Shown here: positions 1 through 9,208 of the stretch, piece by piece
Numbering within the stretch: position 1 is the stretch's first letter
How the letters are laid out: every line of letters begins with the position of its first letter
Source: JAJFGI01 sp036397065
GTDB taxonomy: Bacteria; Pseudomonadota; Alphaproteobacteria; Kiloniellales; J153
Assembly (NCBI GenBank): GCA_036397065.1
Contig: DASWJP010000099.1
Span: 16,275-80,274, forward strand
Direction: 5' to 3'
DNA length: 64,000 nucleotides
Made by a program: the position numbers and the translations under genes
Notes under the pieces: model-generated
Seen by the model: the letters and a program-made list of their open reading frames with translations, nothing else
Told to the model about the DNA's origin: nothing
The model's database searches: none

Positions 1-638
1 AGGCTGTCGGCGAAGCCGCCCAGCAAGGCCTGCCGGACCGCGGCCGGATCGGCGCCGCCGCGCTCCGCCAGCAACAGGCCCTCCGCCACCGCGCCGATGG
101 CCAGGGCGACGATCACCTGGTTGGCCAGCTTGGCGACCTGGCCGGCGCCGGGCGGGCCGACATGGGTCGGCCGCCCCAAGCACGCCAGCACCGCGCTGCC
201 ACGCGCGTAGTCCGCCTCGGTGCCGCCCACCATGATGGCCAGACTGGCCTTCTCGGCGCCGCTCGGCCCGCCCGAGACCGGCGAATCGAGATGGCCGATG
301 CCGACCGCCGCCAGGCGTTGCGCATGGTCGCGGGCCCGTGCCGGCTCGATCGAGCTGGTATCGATCACCAGGCCGCCGCGCGGCATGGCTTCGGCCACCC
401 CATCGCGAAACAGCATGTCCCCCACGGCCGCGCCATCGGCCAGCATGGTGAACACCACATCGGCCGCCTTGGCCGCCGCCGCCGAGGTTTCGGCAACCGT
501 CGCACCACCTTCGGCAAGCGGCTTGGTCTTAGCGACCGTGCGATTCCAAACGGTCACGGCATAGCCGGCCTTGAGCAGATTGGCGGCCATGGGCGCACCC
601 ATGATCCCGATGCCGAGAAACGCGATGCGCGGCTTCAT
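1..638 (-). CDS. NAD(P)-dependent beta-hydroxyacid dehydrogenase (3-hydroxyisobutyrate / tartronate semialdehyde reductase type), C-terminus cut by window edge
   Basis: This is the N-terminal 212 residues of a 6-phosphogluconate / 3-hydroxyisobutyrate dehydrogenase family enzyme, which reversibly oxidises a beta-hydroxyacid with NAD(P). The visible Rossmann motif is GIGIMGAPMA (residues 9-18). The substrate-binding signature DSPVSGGPSGAE lies at about 118-129, followed by IMVGG. The catalytic lysine is K170, with N173 in KLANQ. The family is usually about 290-300 residues, so some 80 residues lie to the left of the window. The ATG at 636-638 gives a start right before the beta strand of the nucleotide-binding fold. 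The substrate cannot be decided between 3-hydroxyisobutyrate, tartronate semialdehyde and related acids. It diverges from the DUF3179 gene. Confidence 0.9.
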   Translation of the reverse strand, partial: MKPRIAFLGIGIMGAPMAANLLKAGYAVTVWNRTVAKTKPLAEGGATVAETSAAAAKAADVVFTMLADGAAVGDMLFRDGVAEAMPRGGLVIDTSSIEPARARDHAQRLAAVGIGHLDSPVSGGPSGAEKASLAIMVGGTEADYARGSAVLACLGRPTHVGPPGAGQVAKLANQVIVALAIGAVAEGLLLAERGGADPAAVRQALLGGFADS

Positions 639-807
639 TGATCTCGCGACTCCGTCCGATGTGAATACCTGTTGCGGTATCTTAGGCCGCGCGTGCCGCC
701 ACGCCGAGGATTAATCGGCGCGGCAGGTTATTCCGTCAGGAGACAAGGGTTCAGCACTCACCCCATCGTGATTCGCCATGGCGGGGCGCGGCCCGGATAG
801 TGTTTCT

Positions 808-1797
808 ATGCGCAGGCGACACAGATGGGGCCGCGGCGGCTGGCTCGCGGCGGTTTTGGTCTTTGGTTTCACCGGAACCGCACAGGCTGGCCCCGAGGAA
901 TGGGCCGCGGCCTGGCCGAAGACGGATTTCTCCAAGACCGCGGTTGATTTTTCCGAAATCCTCAGCGGCGGCCCACCCAAGGACGGCATTCCATCCATCG
1001 ACGATCCCAAGTTCGCGGCCGTCTCCGCGATCACCGATCTGGCCGCGACCGAGCCGGTGGTCGGTCTGACCGTCAACGGCGATGCCCGCGCCTATCCGCT
1101 GCGCATTCTCACGTGGCACGAAATCGTCAACGATGTGGTCGGCGGTGTGCCGGTGATCGTCACCTATTGCCCGCTATGCAACTCCGCCATCGTCTATGAC
1201 CGGCGCGTGGATGGCCGGGCTGTCGAGTTCGGCACCACCGGCAAGCTGCGGCATTCCGACTTGGTGATGTACGACCGGGAGACGGAAAGCTGGTGGCAGC
1301 AGTTCCTGGGCGAGGCCATCATCGGCGTGCGCGCCGGCACCCGGCTGACCGCCCTGCCGGCGCGGTTGGAATCGTGGGAGAAATTCAAAAGCCGCCACCC
1401 GGACGGCCAGGTCCTGATCCCCGATAATCCGGAAATGCGCGCCTATGGCGCCAACCCTTATGTCGGTTACGACGGCGCCGCCGCGCCTTTCCTCTATGCC
1501 GGCGCCATGCCGGTGGGAATCGAGCCCATGGCCCGTGTGGTGGCGGTCGGCGACCAGGCGTGGTCCTTGGAACTGCTGCGCCGGGAGAAGCGGATCGAAA
1601 GCGGCGATCTGGTGCTGACCTGGGAGGCCGGGCAGAACTCCGCCCTCGATACCCGCGCCATCGCCCAGGGCCGCGACGTGGGCAACGTGCTGGTGCAACG
1701 AATGGGCGCCGGCGGCCTGGCGGACATCCCTTACGACGTGACCTTCGCCTTCGTCTTCAACGCTTTCCATCCGCAGGGCACTCTGCACAAGGACTAG
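808..1797 (+). CDS. DUF3179 domain-containing exported protein
   Basis: The 329-residue product carries a DUF3179 domain of unknown function. The N-terminus has an Arg-rich stretch and then a hydrophobic segment ending in TAQA, a good Sec signal peptide, so the protein is probably periplasmic. The conserved cysteine motif CPLCNSA is at 121-127, after a WHEIVND stretch. This motif and the family-typical length support the assignment. I chose the ATG at 808, the one directly in front of the signal peptide; an in-frame ATG at 778 would add ten residues. No clear ribosome binding site precedes either. It stands alone between a divergent dehydrogenase and a glutamine-synthetase-like gene. The biochemical role is unknown. 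Confidence 0.85.
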   Translation: MRRRHRWGRGGWLAAVLVFGFTGTAQAGPEEWAAAWPKTDFSKTAVDFSEILSGGPPKDGIPSIDDPKFAAVSAITDLAATEPVVGLTVNGDARAYPLRILTWHEIVNDVVGGVPVIVTYCPLCNSAIVYDRRVDGRAVEFGTTGKLRHSDLVMYDRETESWWQQFLGEAIIGVRAGTRLTALPARLESWEKFKSRHPDGQVLIPDNPEMRAYGANPYVGYDGAAAPFLYAGAMPVGIEPMARVVAVGDQAWSLELLRREKRIESGDLVLTWEAGQNSALDTRAIAQGRDVGNVLVQRMGAGGLADIPYDVTFAFVFNAFHPQGTLHKD

Positions 1798-1970
1798 ACT
1801 CGGCCAATTCTCCACAATTGGCGCTGGCCCTCTCGCGGACGCCGGACTAATCTGCCCGTCCTGAACGCAAGGGCGGGTCCTTTGCGACTCGGCGGCGCCC
1901 TCCCCGTGCTGCCATGGGGGTGATCCTTTTCGGCCACGGCCCAATATCTCAACAATATATGAGCGGTTTC

Positions 1971-3344
1971 ATGACCGAGAGCGAAGCAATCGCCGAGATT
2001 GCGCGGCTCGATCTCAAACGGATCGAATGCGCCGTATCCGACTTCACCAGCATCCCGCGCGGCAAGATTCTGGGCACCGATCTGTTCCTGTCGCGCCGCG
2101 AGGTGCGCATGGCGTCGTTCCTGGTCGGTATTACCGTGACCTGCAACGAGCCGGACCGGATGTATACCCACTTCGTGCCGCGCACCATGCCGGACATCCG
2201 CTATGTCCCGGATTGGCGGACCTTCGCCGTCGACCCCCTCGCCCAGGTGCCGACCGGCACCGTGCTGTGCGATGCCACGGGTTCGTTCGACTCTCCCCTT
2301 GGCGAGACAATGGACTGCGCGGGCCTGTTGCCCAGGACCATATTGAAACGCATTCTGCAGCGCCTTTCGGACGCGGGATATACGTCGCGCGTCGCACCCG
2401 AGCTTGAGTTCGCCTTGGTCGCCGTCACGGACCATGGGCCTTCGAGAACCTTGCGGCCGGCGCCCGGCCGCGCGGGCAAACTCGCGCACGAAGAACCCAC
2501 CGCCGAATCGCTTTCCCTGGAGGCGGCGCATGGCCAGGCGCCCTATTTCGATGCGATGTGGGCGGCGTGCGAGCAGTTGCGCATTCCCATCACCGGCTTT
2601 GCCCACGAGGCAACGGCCGGACAGTACGAAGTCAATTTCGCCCCCGGCGAGCCGCTGGCCCAGGCAGATGCGGTGTTCCGCTTCAAGAACCTGGCGCGCG
2701 AGCTGGGCCGCCGGCATGGCTTCACGGCGACCTTCCTGGCCAAGCCGTATCCGAATGATACGGGCTCCGGCATGCATTGGCATCTGAGCCTGCAGGACAA
2801 GGCCGGCAACAATCCGTTTGCCACCAAGAAAGGACAGCCCTCCGATGCGATGCGTCATTTCATCGGTGGCTGGCAGCGGAGCATTCGCGGGGCGGCGGCG
2901 ATTTATGCGCCGTATGCCAATTCCTATTTCCGTTTTCTCGACCCCGATGCGTCGCCGTCCAGCGCCGATTGGAGCGGCGACAACCGCGCCGTGGCTTTCC
3001 GCATACCGGACAGCGATGCGGCCAACCTCCGGCTGGAAAACCGGCTGCCCGGCGCTGATATCAATCCCTATCTGCTCCTGGCCGTTATGCTGGGCGCGGG
3101 GTTGGAGGGCCTGCGCCAAGGCTTGGACCCGACCGAGCCCATCGTTGGCCTTCCCGGCAAGGGAACCGGTCCGAAACTTCCCATGTCCTTGCCGGAAGCG
3201 CTCGATGCCTTGGAGACATGCCCGATCCTCGCGTCCGTTCTCGGACAGCCGTTCATCGATCTCTACGGCATGGTGAAGCGCGCCGAGGTCATCGAGCAGG
3301 AGGATCCGGCCTTTACCCTGCGCACTCTGCTAACGCGGGCATGA
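1971..3344 (+). CDS. Glutamine synthetase family protein (gamma-glutamylpolyamine synthetase-like)
   Basis: This is an ATP-dependent ligase of the glutamine synthetase fold, 457 residues from the ATG at 1971. The N-terminal beta-grasp region is followed by a catalytic domain showing the metal-binding E-x-E in APELEF, the HEATAGQYEVNF stretch, the ATP/glutamate site NDTGSGMHWHLSL, and a C-terminal NLRLENRLPGADINPY. These features match GlnA-like enzymes that glutamylate amines, such as PuuA, better than housekeeping GlnA. The typical GlnA adenylylation tyrosine region near the C-terminus is not apparent. In-frame ATGs at 1914 and 1959 are alternative starts; 1971 follows a weak GAGCGG. Its end lies ten bases from the convergent dusA. 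The substrate is inferred only from family resemblance. Confidence 0.85.
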   Translation: MTESEAIAEIARLDLKRIECAVSDFTSIPRGKILGTDLFLSRREVRMASFLVGITVTCNEPDRMYTHFVPRTMPDIRYVPDWRTFAVDPLAQVPTGTVLCDATGSFDSPLGETMDCAGLLPRTILKRILQRLSDAGYTSRVAPELEFALVAVTDHGPSRTLRPAPGRAGKLAHEEPTAESLSLEAAHGQAPYFDAMWAACEQLRIPITGFAHEATAGQYEVNFAPGEPLAQADAVFRFKNLARELGRRHGFTATFLAKPYPNDTGSGMHWHLSLQDKAGNNPFATKKGQPSDAMRHFIGGWQRSIRGAAAIYAPYANSYFRFLDPDASPSSADWSGDNRAVAFRIPDSDAANLRLENRLPGADINPYLLLAVMLGAGLEGLRQGLDPTEPIVGLPGKGTGPKLPMSLPEALDALETCPILASVLGQPFIDLYGMVKRAEVIEQEDPAFTLRTLLTRA

Positions 3345-3354
3345 CGGTTCGAGC

Positions 3355-4416
3355 CTAGGCGGCATCCTGCAGGCCACCGGCGGCGCGCACCTCGTCCAAT
3401 GCCCGGAGGATCACCTCCGGCCCGGCGTTGGGGAGGCGTGCGGTTTCGCTCAAGGTGCGCCGCCAGGCCCGCGCCCCCGGCAGACCGTTAAACAGGCCGA
3501 GGATGTGCCGTGTGATGCGGATCGGCGGCACCCCGGCGGCGTGTTGCGCCGTCAGGTAGGGGAGCAGGCCCTCGGCCACCGCCTCGCGGCTGGGCACCGG
3601 CTGGGTCGCGCCGAAGAACCGGCGGTCGACCTCGGCCAGGAAATACGGGTTTTCATAGGCGGCGCGGCCGATCATGACGCCATCGACCCGGCTCAGGTGA
3701 TGCGCCGCCGCGTCCAGATCGGTGATGCCGCCGTTGATGACGATCTCCAGGTCCGGCAAGGCGTCCTTCAGCCGATAGACCATCTCGTAGCGCAGGGGCG
3801 GCACCTCCCGGTTCTGGCGCGGGCTCAGGCCCTTCAGCCACGCCTTGCGGGCATGGACGATCAGGCTGGCGCACCCGGCACCGGCGACACGGACGGCAAA
3901 ATCGTGCAGTTCGACAAAGGATTCGCGGTCGTCGATACCGATGCGGCATTTCACCGTCACCGGCAATGGCGCCGCCTGGTGCATGGCCGCGACGCAGGCG
4001 GCGACCAGCGCCGGCTCCGCCATCAAACAGGCGCCAAAGCGGGCGTTTTGCACCCGGTCGCTGGGGCAGCCGGCATTCAGGTTGATCTCGTCATAGCCGC
4101 GCGCGGCGGCAATGCGGGCACAGTCGGCCAACGCCGCCGGATCGGCACCGCCCACCTGCAGAGCCACCGGATGCTCGGCCGGATCGAAGTCCAGCAGATC
4201 GGCGCGCCGGCCGCGGACGATGGCACCGGTGGGGATCATCTCGCTGTACAGCAGGGCGCGGCGGCTGATCAGGCGCAGGAACACCCGGTCGTGCCGGTCC
4301 GTGCGCTCCATCATGGGGGCGATGCAGACCCGGCGGCTCAAGCCGGCCGACTCCGCCGGCTTGCCGCCCCGGCCGGTCATCGCCGGTTTCGCTCTGCCCA
4401 TTTCTTCCAACTGCAT
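3355..4416 (-). CDS. dusA: tRNA-dihydrouridine(20/20a) synthase DusA
   Basis: DusA is an FMN-dependent NADPH oxidoreductase that reduces uridine 20/20a in the tRNA D-loop. The 353-residue protein has the TIM-barrel start VCIAPMMERTDRH (residues 30-42), the active-site cysteine C117 in NLNAGCPSDRVQ, the phosphate-binding VINGGI, and the GVMIGRAAYENP stretch near 245. These are typical of the DusA subfamily. About 28 residues precede the barrel, so a later ATG (for example at residue 13) is possible. The gene is convergent with the glutamine-synthetase-like gene, with only ten bases between the two stop codons. It is divergent from the sigma-54 activator. Confidence 0.95.
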   Translation of the reverse strand: MQLEEMGRAKPAMTGRGGKPAESAGLSRRVCIAPMMERTDRHDRVFLRLISRRALLYSEMIPTGAIVRGRRADLLDFDPAEHPVALQVGGADPAALADCARIAAARGYDEINLNAGCPSDRVQNARFGACLMAEPALVAACVAAMHQAAPLPVTVKCRIGIDDRESFVELHDFAVRVAGAGCASLIVHARKAWLKGLSPRQNREVPPLRYEMVYRLKDALPDLEIVINGGITDLDAAAHHLSRVDGVMIGRAAYENPYFLAEVDRRFFGATQPVPSREAVAEGLLPYLTAQHAAGVPPIRITRHILGLFNGLPGARAWRRTLSETARLPNAGPEVILRALDEVRAAGGLQDAA

Positions 4417-4564
4417 CCGCCAAGCCTCCGGACCCTAAGGTCTTGTGCCACCACGTCCAATACCCCTTCGCCCGGCAAATTGCCAGGTCCGAGACGGATA
4501 GGGTTAAGCAATCGGAAACACCCCTGGGGCAATAATCGGCAACAACAACCTTAGGTAGATAATC

Positions 4565-6019
4565 GTGCCTGCATTGCTAGCATCTGCATCGCGCCTTGAC
4601 CAATCCGCCGATCCGGCCGCCGAAGCGACGCCAACCAGGCCGCGGGTCCTTCTGGTCGAGGATAGCGAAGATCTGGCGTGGGTCTATCGCCGCTATCTGC
4701 GGGACGAATCGATCACCTTGGAGCACGCCCCCACGGGTGCCGAAGCGATGGCCGCCCTCGATGCCGGCCCGCCCGCCGCGGTTCTCTTGGATCTCAACCT
4801 GCCGGATATGGGGGGATTGCAGATCCTGCAGCGGATCGTCGACACCGGCATGCCCACCTCCGTCCTGGTCATCACCGGGCAGGGCGATGTGGACACCGCC
4901 GTGTCGGCCATGCGCGCCGGCGCCTACGATTTCATGAACAAGCCGGTGCCGCAGGAGCGGCTGCTCATCACCTTGCGCAATGCCATCGAACGGCAGCGGC
5001 TGTCGCATCTGGTCGAGAGTTATCGCCGCGATTTCGCCCGCGACCGGTTCCAGGGGCTCATCGGCGCGTCCCTGCCCATGCAGGCGGTCTATCGAATCAT
5101 CGAAAGTGCCGCCAGCAGCACCGCCACGGTCTTCATCACCGGTGAGAGCGGCACGGGAAAGGAGGTGTGCGCCCAGGCCATCCACGCCTGTTCGCCGCGC
5201 CGGGACAAACCATTCATCGTCCTCAATTGCAGTGCCATCCCGCGCGAGTTGATGGAAAGCGAGATCTTCGGCCACGTGAAGGGTGCCTTCACCGGCGCCG
5301 TGCAGGCGCGGTTGGGCGCCGCCCGGGCGGCCGATGGCGGCACCCTGTTTCTCGACGAAGTGTGCGAGATGGATATCGGCCTGCAGGCCAAGCTGCTGCG
5401 CTTCGCCCAGTCGGCCACCATCAACCCAGTCGGCGCGGACAAGACCGAGCGGGTCGATGTGCGTCTGATCTGCGCCAGCAACCGCGATCCCTTGCAGGCC
5501 GTTGAAGCCGGCCAGTTCCGCGAGGACTTATACTACCGTCTGCACGTGATCCCGGTATCCTTGCCGCCCTTGCGCGAGCGGGACGATGACGTGCTGCTTC
5601 TAGCCCACCATTTCCTGACCGCCTACGCCCAAGAGGAAGGCAAGGCCTTTGCCTCATTCGAACCGGCCGTGGCGGCGGCGATACTGGCCGATCGATGGCC
5701 GGGCAACGTGCGCCAGTTGCAGAATGTGCTGCGCAACATCGTTGTCCTCCACACCGGGACCGAGGTGCGGGTGAGCATGTTGCCACCGCACCTGACCGCC
5801 CACGTGGTCACCCAGCTTTCCCGGCCCGAGAACGCCAATCGGCAGGCACCCATCGGCCCGCCGGCGATTCGCCCCCTTTGGCAGACCGAGCGGGATCTCA
5901 TCGAGGATGCCATTGCCCGGTGCGGCGGCAACATCGACAAGGCAGCGGCACAGCTGCACATCAATCCCTCGACCATCTACCGCAAACGCACGGCGTGGGC
6001 GCGCCGCACCGGGTCCTGA
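4565..6019 (+). CDS. Sigma-54-dependent response regulator (NtrC/LuxO family), orphan
   Basis: This 484-residue transcription activator has three domains. The N-terminal receiver (about 26-140) has phosphoacceptor D76 in LLDLNLP and the conserved K in NKPV. The AAA+ domain (about 165-395) has Walker A GESGTGKE (193-200), the sigma-54 contact loop GAFTGA (240-245) intact, and Walker B GGTLFLDEV. The Fis-type helix-turn-helix lies at about 450-484. The intact GAFTGA loop means it should activate RpoN promoters. No histidine kinase gene is adjacent, so its partner is elsewhere. Translation appears to begin at GTG 4565, seven bases after an AGGT sequence, because no in-frame ATG precedes the receiver domain. 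Its targets cannot be read from the window. Confidence 0.93.
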   Translation: MPALLASASRLDQSADPAAEATPTRPRVLLVEDSEDLAWVYRRYLRDESITLEHAPTGAEAMAALDAGPPAAVLLDLNLPDMGGLQILQRIVDTGMPTSVLVITGQGDVDTAVSAMRAGAYDFMNKPVPQERLLITLRNAIERQRLSHLVESYRRDFARDRFQGLIGASLPMQAVYRIIESAASSTATVFITGESGTGKEVCAQAIHACSPRRDKPFIVLNCSAIPRELMESEIFGHVKGAFTGAVQARLGAARAADGGTLFLDEVCEMDIGLQAKLLRFAQSATINPVGADKTERVDVRLICASNRDPLQAVEAGQFREDLYYRLHVIPVSLPPLRERDDDVLLLAHHFLTAYAQEEGKAFASFEPAVAAAILADRWPGNVRQLQNVLRNIVVLHTGTEVRVSMLPPHLTAHVVTQLSRPENANRQAPIGPPAIRPLWQTERDLIEDAIARCGGNIDKAAAQLHINPSTIYRKRTAWARRTGS

Positions 6020-6126
6020 CCCGCCGGCCGCGGAACGCCTAACCCCTATTGCCGCCGCCGCGGGGTAAGGCTAGGTTTGCCGCCCTCGGGGCCAGCGAGC
6101 CGAAAAACGGGTGGGCAGGAGCGGCA

Positions 6127-6879
6127 ATGATCAAAGCGGTTACCTTCGACCTTTGGGACACGATGGTGCACGACGATTCGGACGAGCGCGTCCGCGCCGC
6201 CCGGGGTCTGCGATCCAAGAAGCAGGAGCGCCGCCATCTCGTGTGGCAGGCTTTAAGCGCCATTCAGCCCATCGACCGGGAGAAGGTCGAGCTGGCCTAC
6301 GACGTCGCCGATGCCGCCTTCAATCATGTCTGGCATGATCAGCACATCACCTGGACCATTGGCGAGCGCTTGCGTGTGGTCCTGAAAGGACTTGGACGCA
6401 CGATACCGGACGCCGCGTTCGCCAAAGTGGTGAAGGCGCACGAGGAAATGGAGGTGGAGATTCCACCGGATGCGATCGAGGGCATCGCGCATGCGTTGGC
6501 GGACCTGGCCAACCGCTACAAGCTGTGCGTCATCTCCGATGCGATCGTCACGCCGGGGCGCGGCCTGCGCGCCCTGCTGCGCCTGCATGATCTGGAGCGG
6601 TATTTCTCCGGCTTCGCCTTTTCCGACGAAGTCGGCCACTCCAAGCCGCACCGCTCCATGTTCGATTCGGCGGCCAGCCAGCTTGGAGTCTCCCTCTCTG
6701 AAATGGTGCACGTGGGCGACCGCGACCACAACGACGTCAAAGGACCGCAGGCCCTGGGCATGAAGGCGGTGCTCTTTATCGCTACCCGCGACCGGGACAA
6801 GGACAAGACGACGGCGGATGCCATCTGCGCCCGCCACAAGGAACTGCCGAAAGTCATCGACCGCCTGGCCAAGGCCTAG
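6127..6879 (+). CDS. HAD family hydrolase
   Basis: A 250-residue haloacid-dehalogenase-superfamily phosphatase or dehalogenase. Motif I is FDLWDTM, with the nucleophile D8 and acid/base D11. Motif II is the VISDA stretch, motif III is the lysine in HSKPHR, and motif IV is VGDRDHNDVKG. The insertion between motifs I and II is alpha-helical, like the C1 cap class (phosphoglycolate phosphatase / HAD-IA group). The start at 6127 is supported by CAGGAGCGG just upstream. A class I glutamine amidotransferase follows 25 bases later and an HD hydrolase after that, suggesting one transcript. The substrate is unknown. Confidence 0.9.
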   Translation: MIKAVTFDLWDTMVHDDSDERVRAARGLRSKKQERRHLVWQALSAIQPIDREKVELAYDVADAAFNHVWHDQHITWTIGERLRVVLKGLGRTIPDAAFAKVVKAHEEMEVEIPPDAIEGIAHALADLANRYKLCVISDAIVTPGRGLRALLRLHDLERYFSGFAFSDEVGHSKPHRSMFDSAASQLGVSLSEMVHVGDRDHNDVKGPQALGMKAVLFIATRDRDKDKTTADAICARHKELPKVIDRLAKA

Positions 6880-6904
6880 CGGCGCCAACGGAGTTAACGA
6901 CTCG

Positions 6905-7762
6905 ATGGCCAATCATCCGCGTTTCATCGTCGTCGACGGCTATGCGCGCGCCGGCCGCGAGGATCTCGCCGCCGGCGGCGCCAGCACGGCCGGCGATCTG
7001 TATGCCCGCATGCTTGAGGCCTGCGCGCCCGGATGCCACGTGGATATCTTGTACCCCGCCGACCCGGGATCGAGCCTGCCGAAAGGCGCCGCCATCGCCC
7101 AATACGACGGCATTGCCTGGACCGGCTCCAGCCTGACGGTCTATGCCGACGATCCAAAGGTCACGCCGCAGATCGAATTCGCCAAGGCCGCCTTCGCCAA
7201 CAAGGTTCCCTCTTTCGGCAGTTGCTGGGCGGCGCAGATCGCCGTGATGGCGACCGGCGGCCGCTGCGCCGCCAATCCGAAGGGCCGCGAGATGGGCATT
7301 GCCCGCAAGATCGCGTTGACCCCGGAAGGTCGGGCGCATCCACTGTATTTCGGCAAGAAGGCGGTGTTCGACGCCTTCATCAGCCACGACGACGAGGTCA
7401 CGCACCTGCCCCCCGGCGGCCTGATGCTGGCCAGCAACGGGCATACCCACGTGCAATCGGTGGCGGTCACCCATCAAGGGGGCATCTTCTGGGGCCTGCA
7501 ATACCATCCCGAGTACGATCTGCACGAGCTGGCCCGCCTCTGCTACTGCCGCAAGCAAAAGCTGGTCGACAAGGGCTTCTTCCGCGACTTGGACGAGGCG
7601 CAGAAGTTTGTCGATCAGCTCGAGGCTCTGCACCAGGATCCCAGCCGCAAGGATATTGCGTGGCTGCTGGGCATCGACGAGGACGTGATGAACGAGGACA
7701 TCCGCCGCGCCGAGACCCGCAATTGGATCGACCACCTGGTGCTGCCCAACATGCGCCACTAG
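6905..7762 (+). CDS. Class I glutamine amidotransferase domain protein
   Basis: A 285-residue stand-alone GATase1 protein. The nucleophile is C107 in GSCWAAQ; the second and third members of the triad are H201 and E203 in GLQYHPEYD. Family members of this architecture are often annotated as GMP synthase-like glutamine amidotransferases, but there is no synthetase domain here, and the residue after the nucleophile elbow differs from the usual G-x-C-x-G. It could hydrolyse a gamma-glutamyl compound or donate ammonia to an unidentified partner. A CGGAG sequence 11 bases upstream of ATG 6905 is a reasonable ribosome binding site. It sits in a three-gene run with the HAD and HD hydrolases. Confidence 0.88.
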   Translation: MANHPRFIVVDGYARAGREDLAAGGASTAGDLYARMLEACAPGCHVDILYPADPGSSLPKGAAIAQYDGIAWTGSSLTVYADDPKVTPQIEFAKAAFANKVPSFGSCWAAQIAVMATGGRCAANPKGREMGIARKIALTPEGRAHPLYFGKKAVFDAFISHDDEVTHLPPGGLMLASNGHTHVQSVAVTHQGGIFWGLQYHPEYDLHELARLCYCRKQKLVDKGFFRDLDEAQKFVDQLEALHQDPSRKDIAWLLGIDEDVMNEDIRRAETRNWIDHLVLPNMRH

Positions 7763-7766
7763 GGCC

Positions 7767-8369
7767 ATGTGCGCGGCCCCCGCGGCGCGCGCCTGGCAGC
7801 GCATGCTCAGCGGCCGGCGGCTCGACCTGCTCGATCCGTCGCCGCTGGACGTGGAGATCGAGGATATCGCCCACGGCCTGTCCCGTGTCGCCCGCTGGAA
7901 CGGTCAGACCTCGGGCGACTGCGCCTTCAGCGTCGCCCAGCATTGCCTTTTGGTCGAGCGGGTGGTGGCCCGCCTGGCGCCGGACAGTCAACGCCGCTGG
8001 CGCCTGGCGGCGCTGTTGCATGACGCGCCGGAATACGTCATCGGCGATCTGATCAGCCCGTTCAAGGCCGCCGTCGGCTTGGACTACAAGGCCCTGGAAC
8101 GGGCGTTGCTGCGGGCCATCCACGTGCGCTTCGGCTTGCCGGCCGAGCTGCCGGAGAAAACCACTGCCCTGATCAAGCGCGCCGACCGGATCGCCGCCTA
8201 CCTGGAGGCAACCCAGCTCGCCGGCTTCGAGGAGGCCGTCGCCAAACGGGTGTTCGGGCGGCCGCGCCGGCTGGAGCCGATGCGCCTGCGCCCGGTGCCC
8301 GCGGCGGAGGCAAAGGCGCGCTACCTGGCCCGTTTTTTCGCCCTGGGCGGCGACAGGAAAACGCCGTAA
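7767..8369 (+). CDS. HD domain phosphohydrolase (YfbR-like)
   Basis: A 200-residue HD-superfamily hydrolase. The metal ligands are visible as H59 in SVAQHC, H85-D86 in LLHDAPEYVIGD and a downstream aspartate near residue 158 (KRADR). This pattern and length match the YfbR-type 5'-deoxynucleotidase / HD family hydrolases that cleave nucleotide monophosphates. The gene begins four bases after the stop of the amidotransferase, so translation is probably coupled. The exact substrate is inferred only from the family. Confidence 0.87.
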   Translation: MCAAPAARAWQRMLSGRRLDLLDPSPLDVEIEDIAHGLSRVARWNGQTSGDCAFSVAQHCLLVERVVARLAPDSQRRWRLAALLHDAPEYVIGDLISPFKAAVGLDYKALERALLRAIHVRFGLPAELPEKTTALIKRADRIAAYLEATQLAGFEEAVAKRVFGRPRRLEPMRLRPVPAAEAKARYLARFFALGGDRKTP

Positions 8370-8410
8370 AACACCGGTACGCGTTGCATCGTAAACCCGT
8401 TCGAACATTC

Positions 8411-9178
8411 ATGCCGTCCGTAAAACCCCTCGACTCAGCGCAGATCGAATCCTTCCACCGGGACGGCTTTGTCGCCGCACCGGGATTTTTCGGCGCCGAA
8501 GATATGCGGCGCATCACCGGCTGGACCGATGAGATCATCGCGTGGCCGGAAGCACCGGGGCGGCACATGGTCTATCACGAGGACAGTCTGACCCATCCGG
8601 GAACGCGCGTGGTTCAGCGTATTGAGGATGTGACACCGTTCCACGGCGGATTCCGCGGACTGTTTTCCCACGGCCGCATGGCGGATGCGGTCGCCGCCCT
8701 GTTGGGCGAACCGGCCGTTCTGTTCAAGGACAAGATCAATCTGAAACTGCCCGGCGGCGACGGCTTCAAGGCGCACCAGGATGCCCAGGCCGGATGGAAT
8801 GTTTACGCCAAGTATTACATCACCGCCCTGGTTTCGATCGATGCCGCAACCGCCGAGAACGGCTGTCTGGAAATGGCCGCCGGTTGGCACCGCCAGGGCC
8901 TAGTGGGCAACGAATGGACACCCCTGGGCGAAGGCGAGACCGCCGGCATGGAATTCGTCTCCTATCCGACGGCGCCCGGCGATGCGATGTTTTTCGATTC
9001 CTTTACCCCGCACCGCTCAGGGCCAAATTTGACCGATACGGCGCGGCGGGTCCTGTACGCCACTTACAACCGGGCCGCGGAGGGCGACCACCGGGTCCGC
9101 TATTTCGCCGACAAGCGGAAAAACTTCCCGCCGGATATCGAACGCGACCCGAACAAGACCTACGTCTTTAGAGTCTGA
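8411..9178 (+). CDS. Phytanoyl-CoA dioxygenase (PhyH) family oxygenase, next to hopanoid genes
   Basis: A 255-residue Fe(II)/2-oxoglutarate-dependent dioxygenase. The iron triad is visible as H122-x-D124 (KAHQDAQ) and the distal H201 in TPHRSGPN; an arginine pair about a dozen residues further (TARRVLY) could bind 2-oxoglutarate. The start chosen is ATG 8411, in front of MPSVKPLDS; a TTG at 8384 would extend it by nine residues. It lies directly upstream of hpnB, 30 bases away and on the same strand. A role in hydroxylating a lipid, possibly a hopanoid precursor or product, is therefore an attractive guess, but PhyH proteins act on very diverse small molecules. Confidence 0.88.
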   Translation: MPSVKPLDSAQIESFHRDGFVAAPGFFGAEDMRRITGWTDEIIAWPEAPGRHMVYHEDSLTHPGTRVVQRIEDVTPFHGGFRGLFSHGRMADAVAALLGEPAVLFKDKINLKLPGGDGFKAHQDAQAGWNVYAKYYITALVSIDAATAENGCLEMAAGWHRQGLVGNEWTPLGEGETAGMEFVSYPTAPGDAMFFDSFTPHRSGPNLTDTARRVLYATYNRAAEGDHRVRYFADKRKNFPPDIERDPNKTYVFRV

Positions 9179-9208
9179 CGCCGCGCCTTGCCGCTGGACG
9201 GCAGTCGC

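Noticed and set aside
1794..3119. A 441-codon minus-strand frame opposite the glutamine-synthetase-like gene
   Set aside because: Arg/Gly/Gln-rich shadow without domains; the plus strand carries an intact enzyme.
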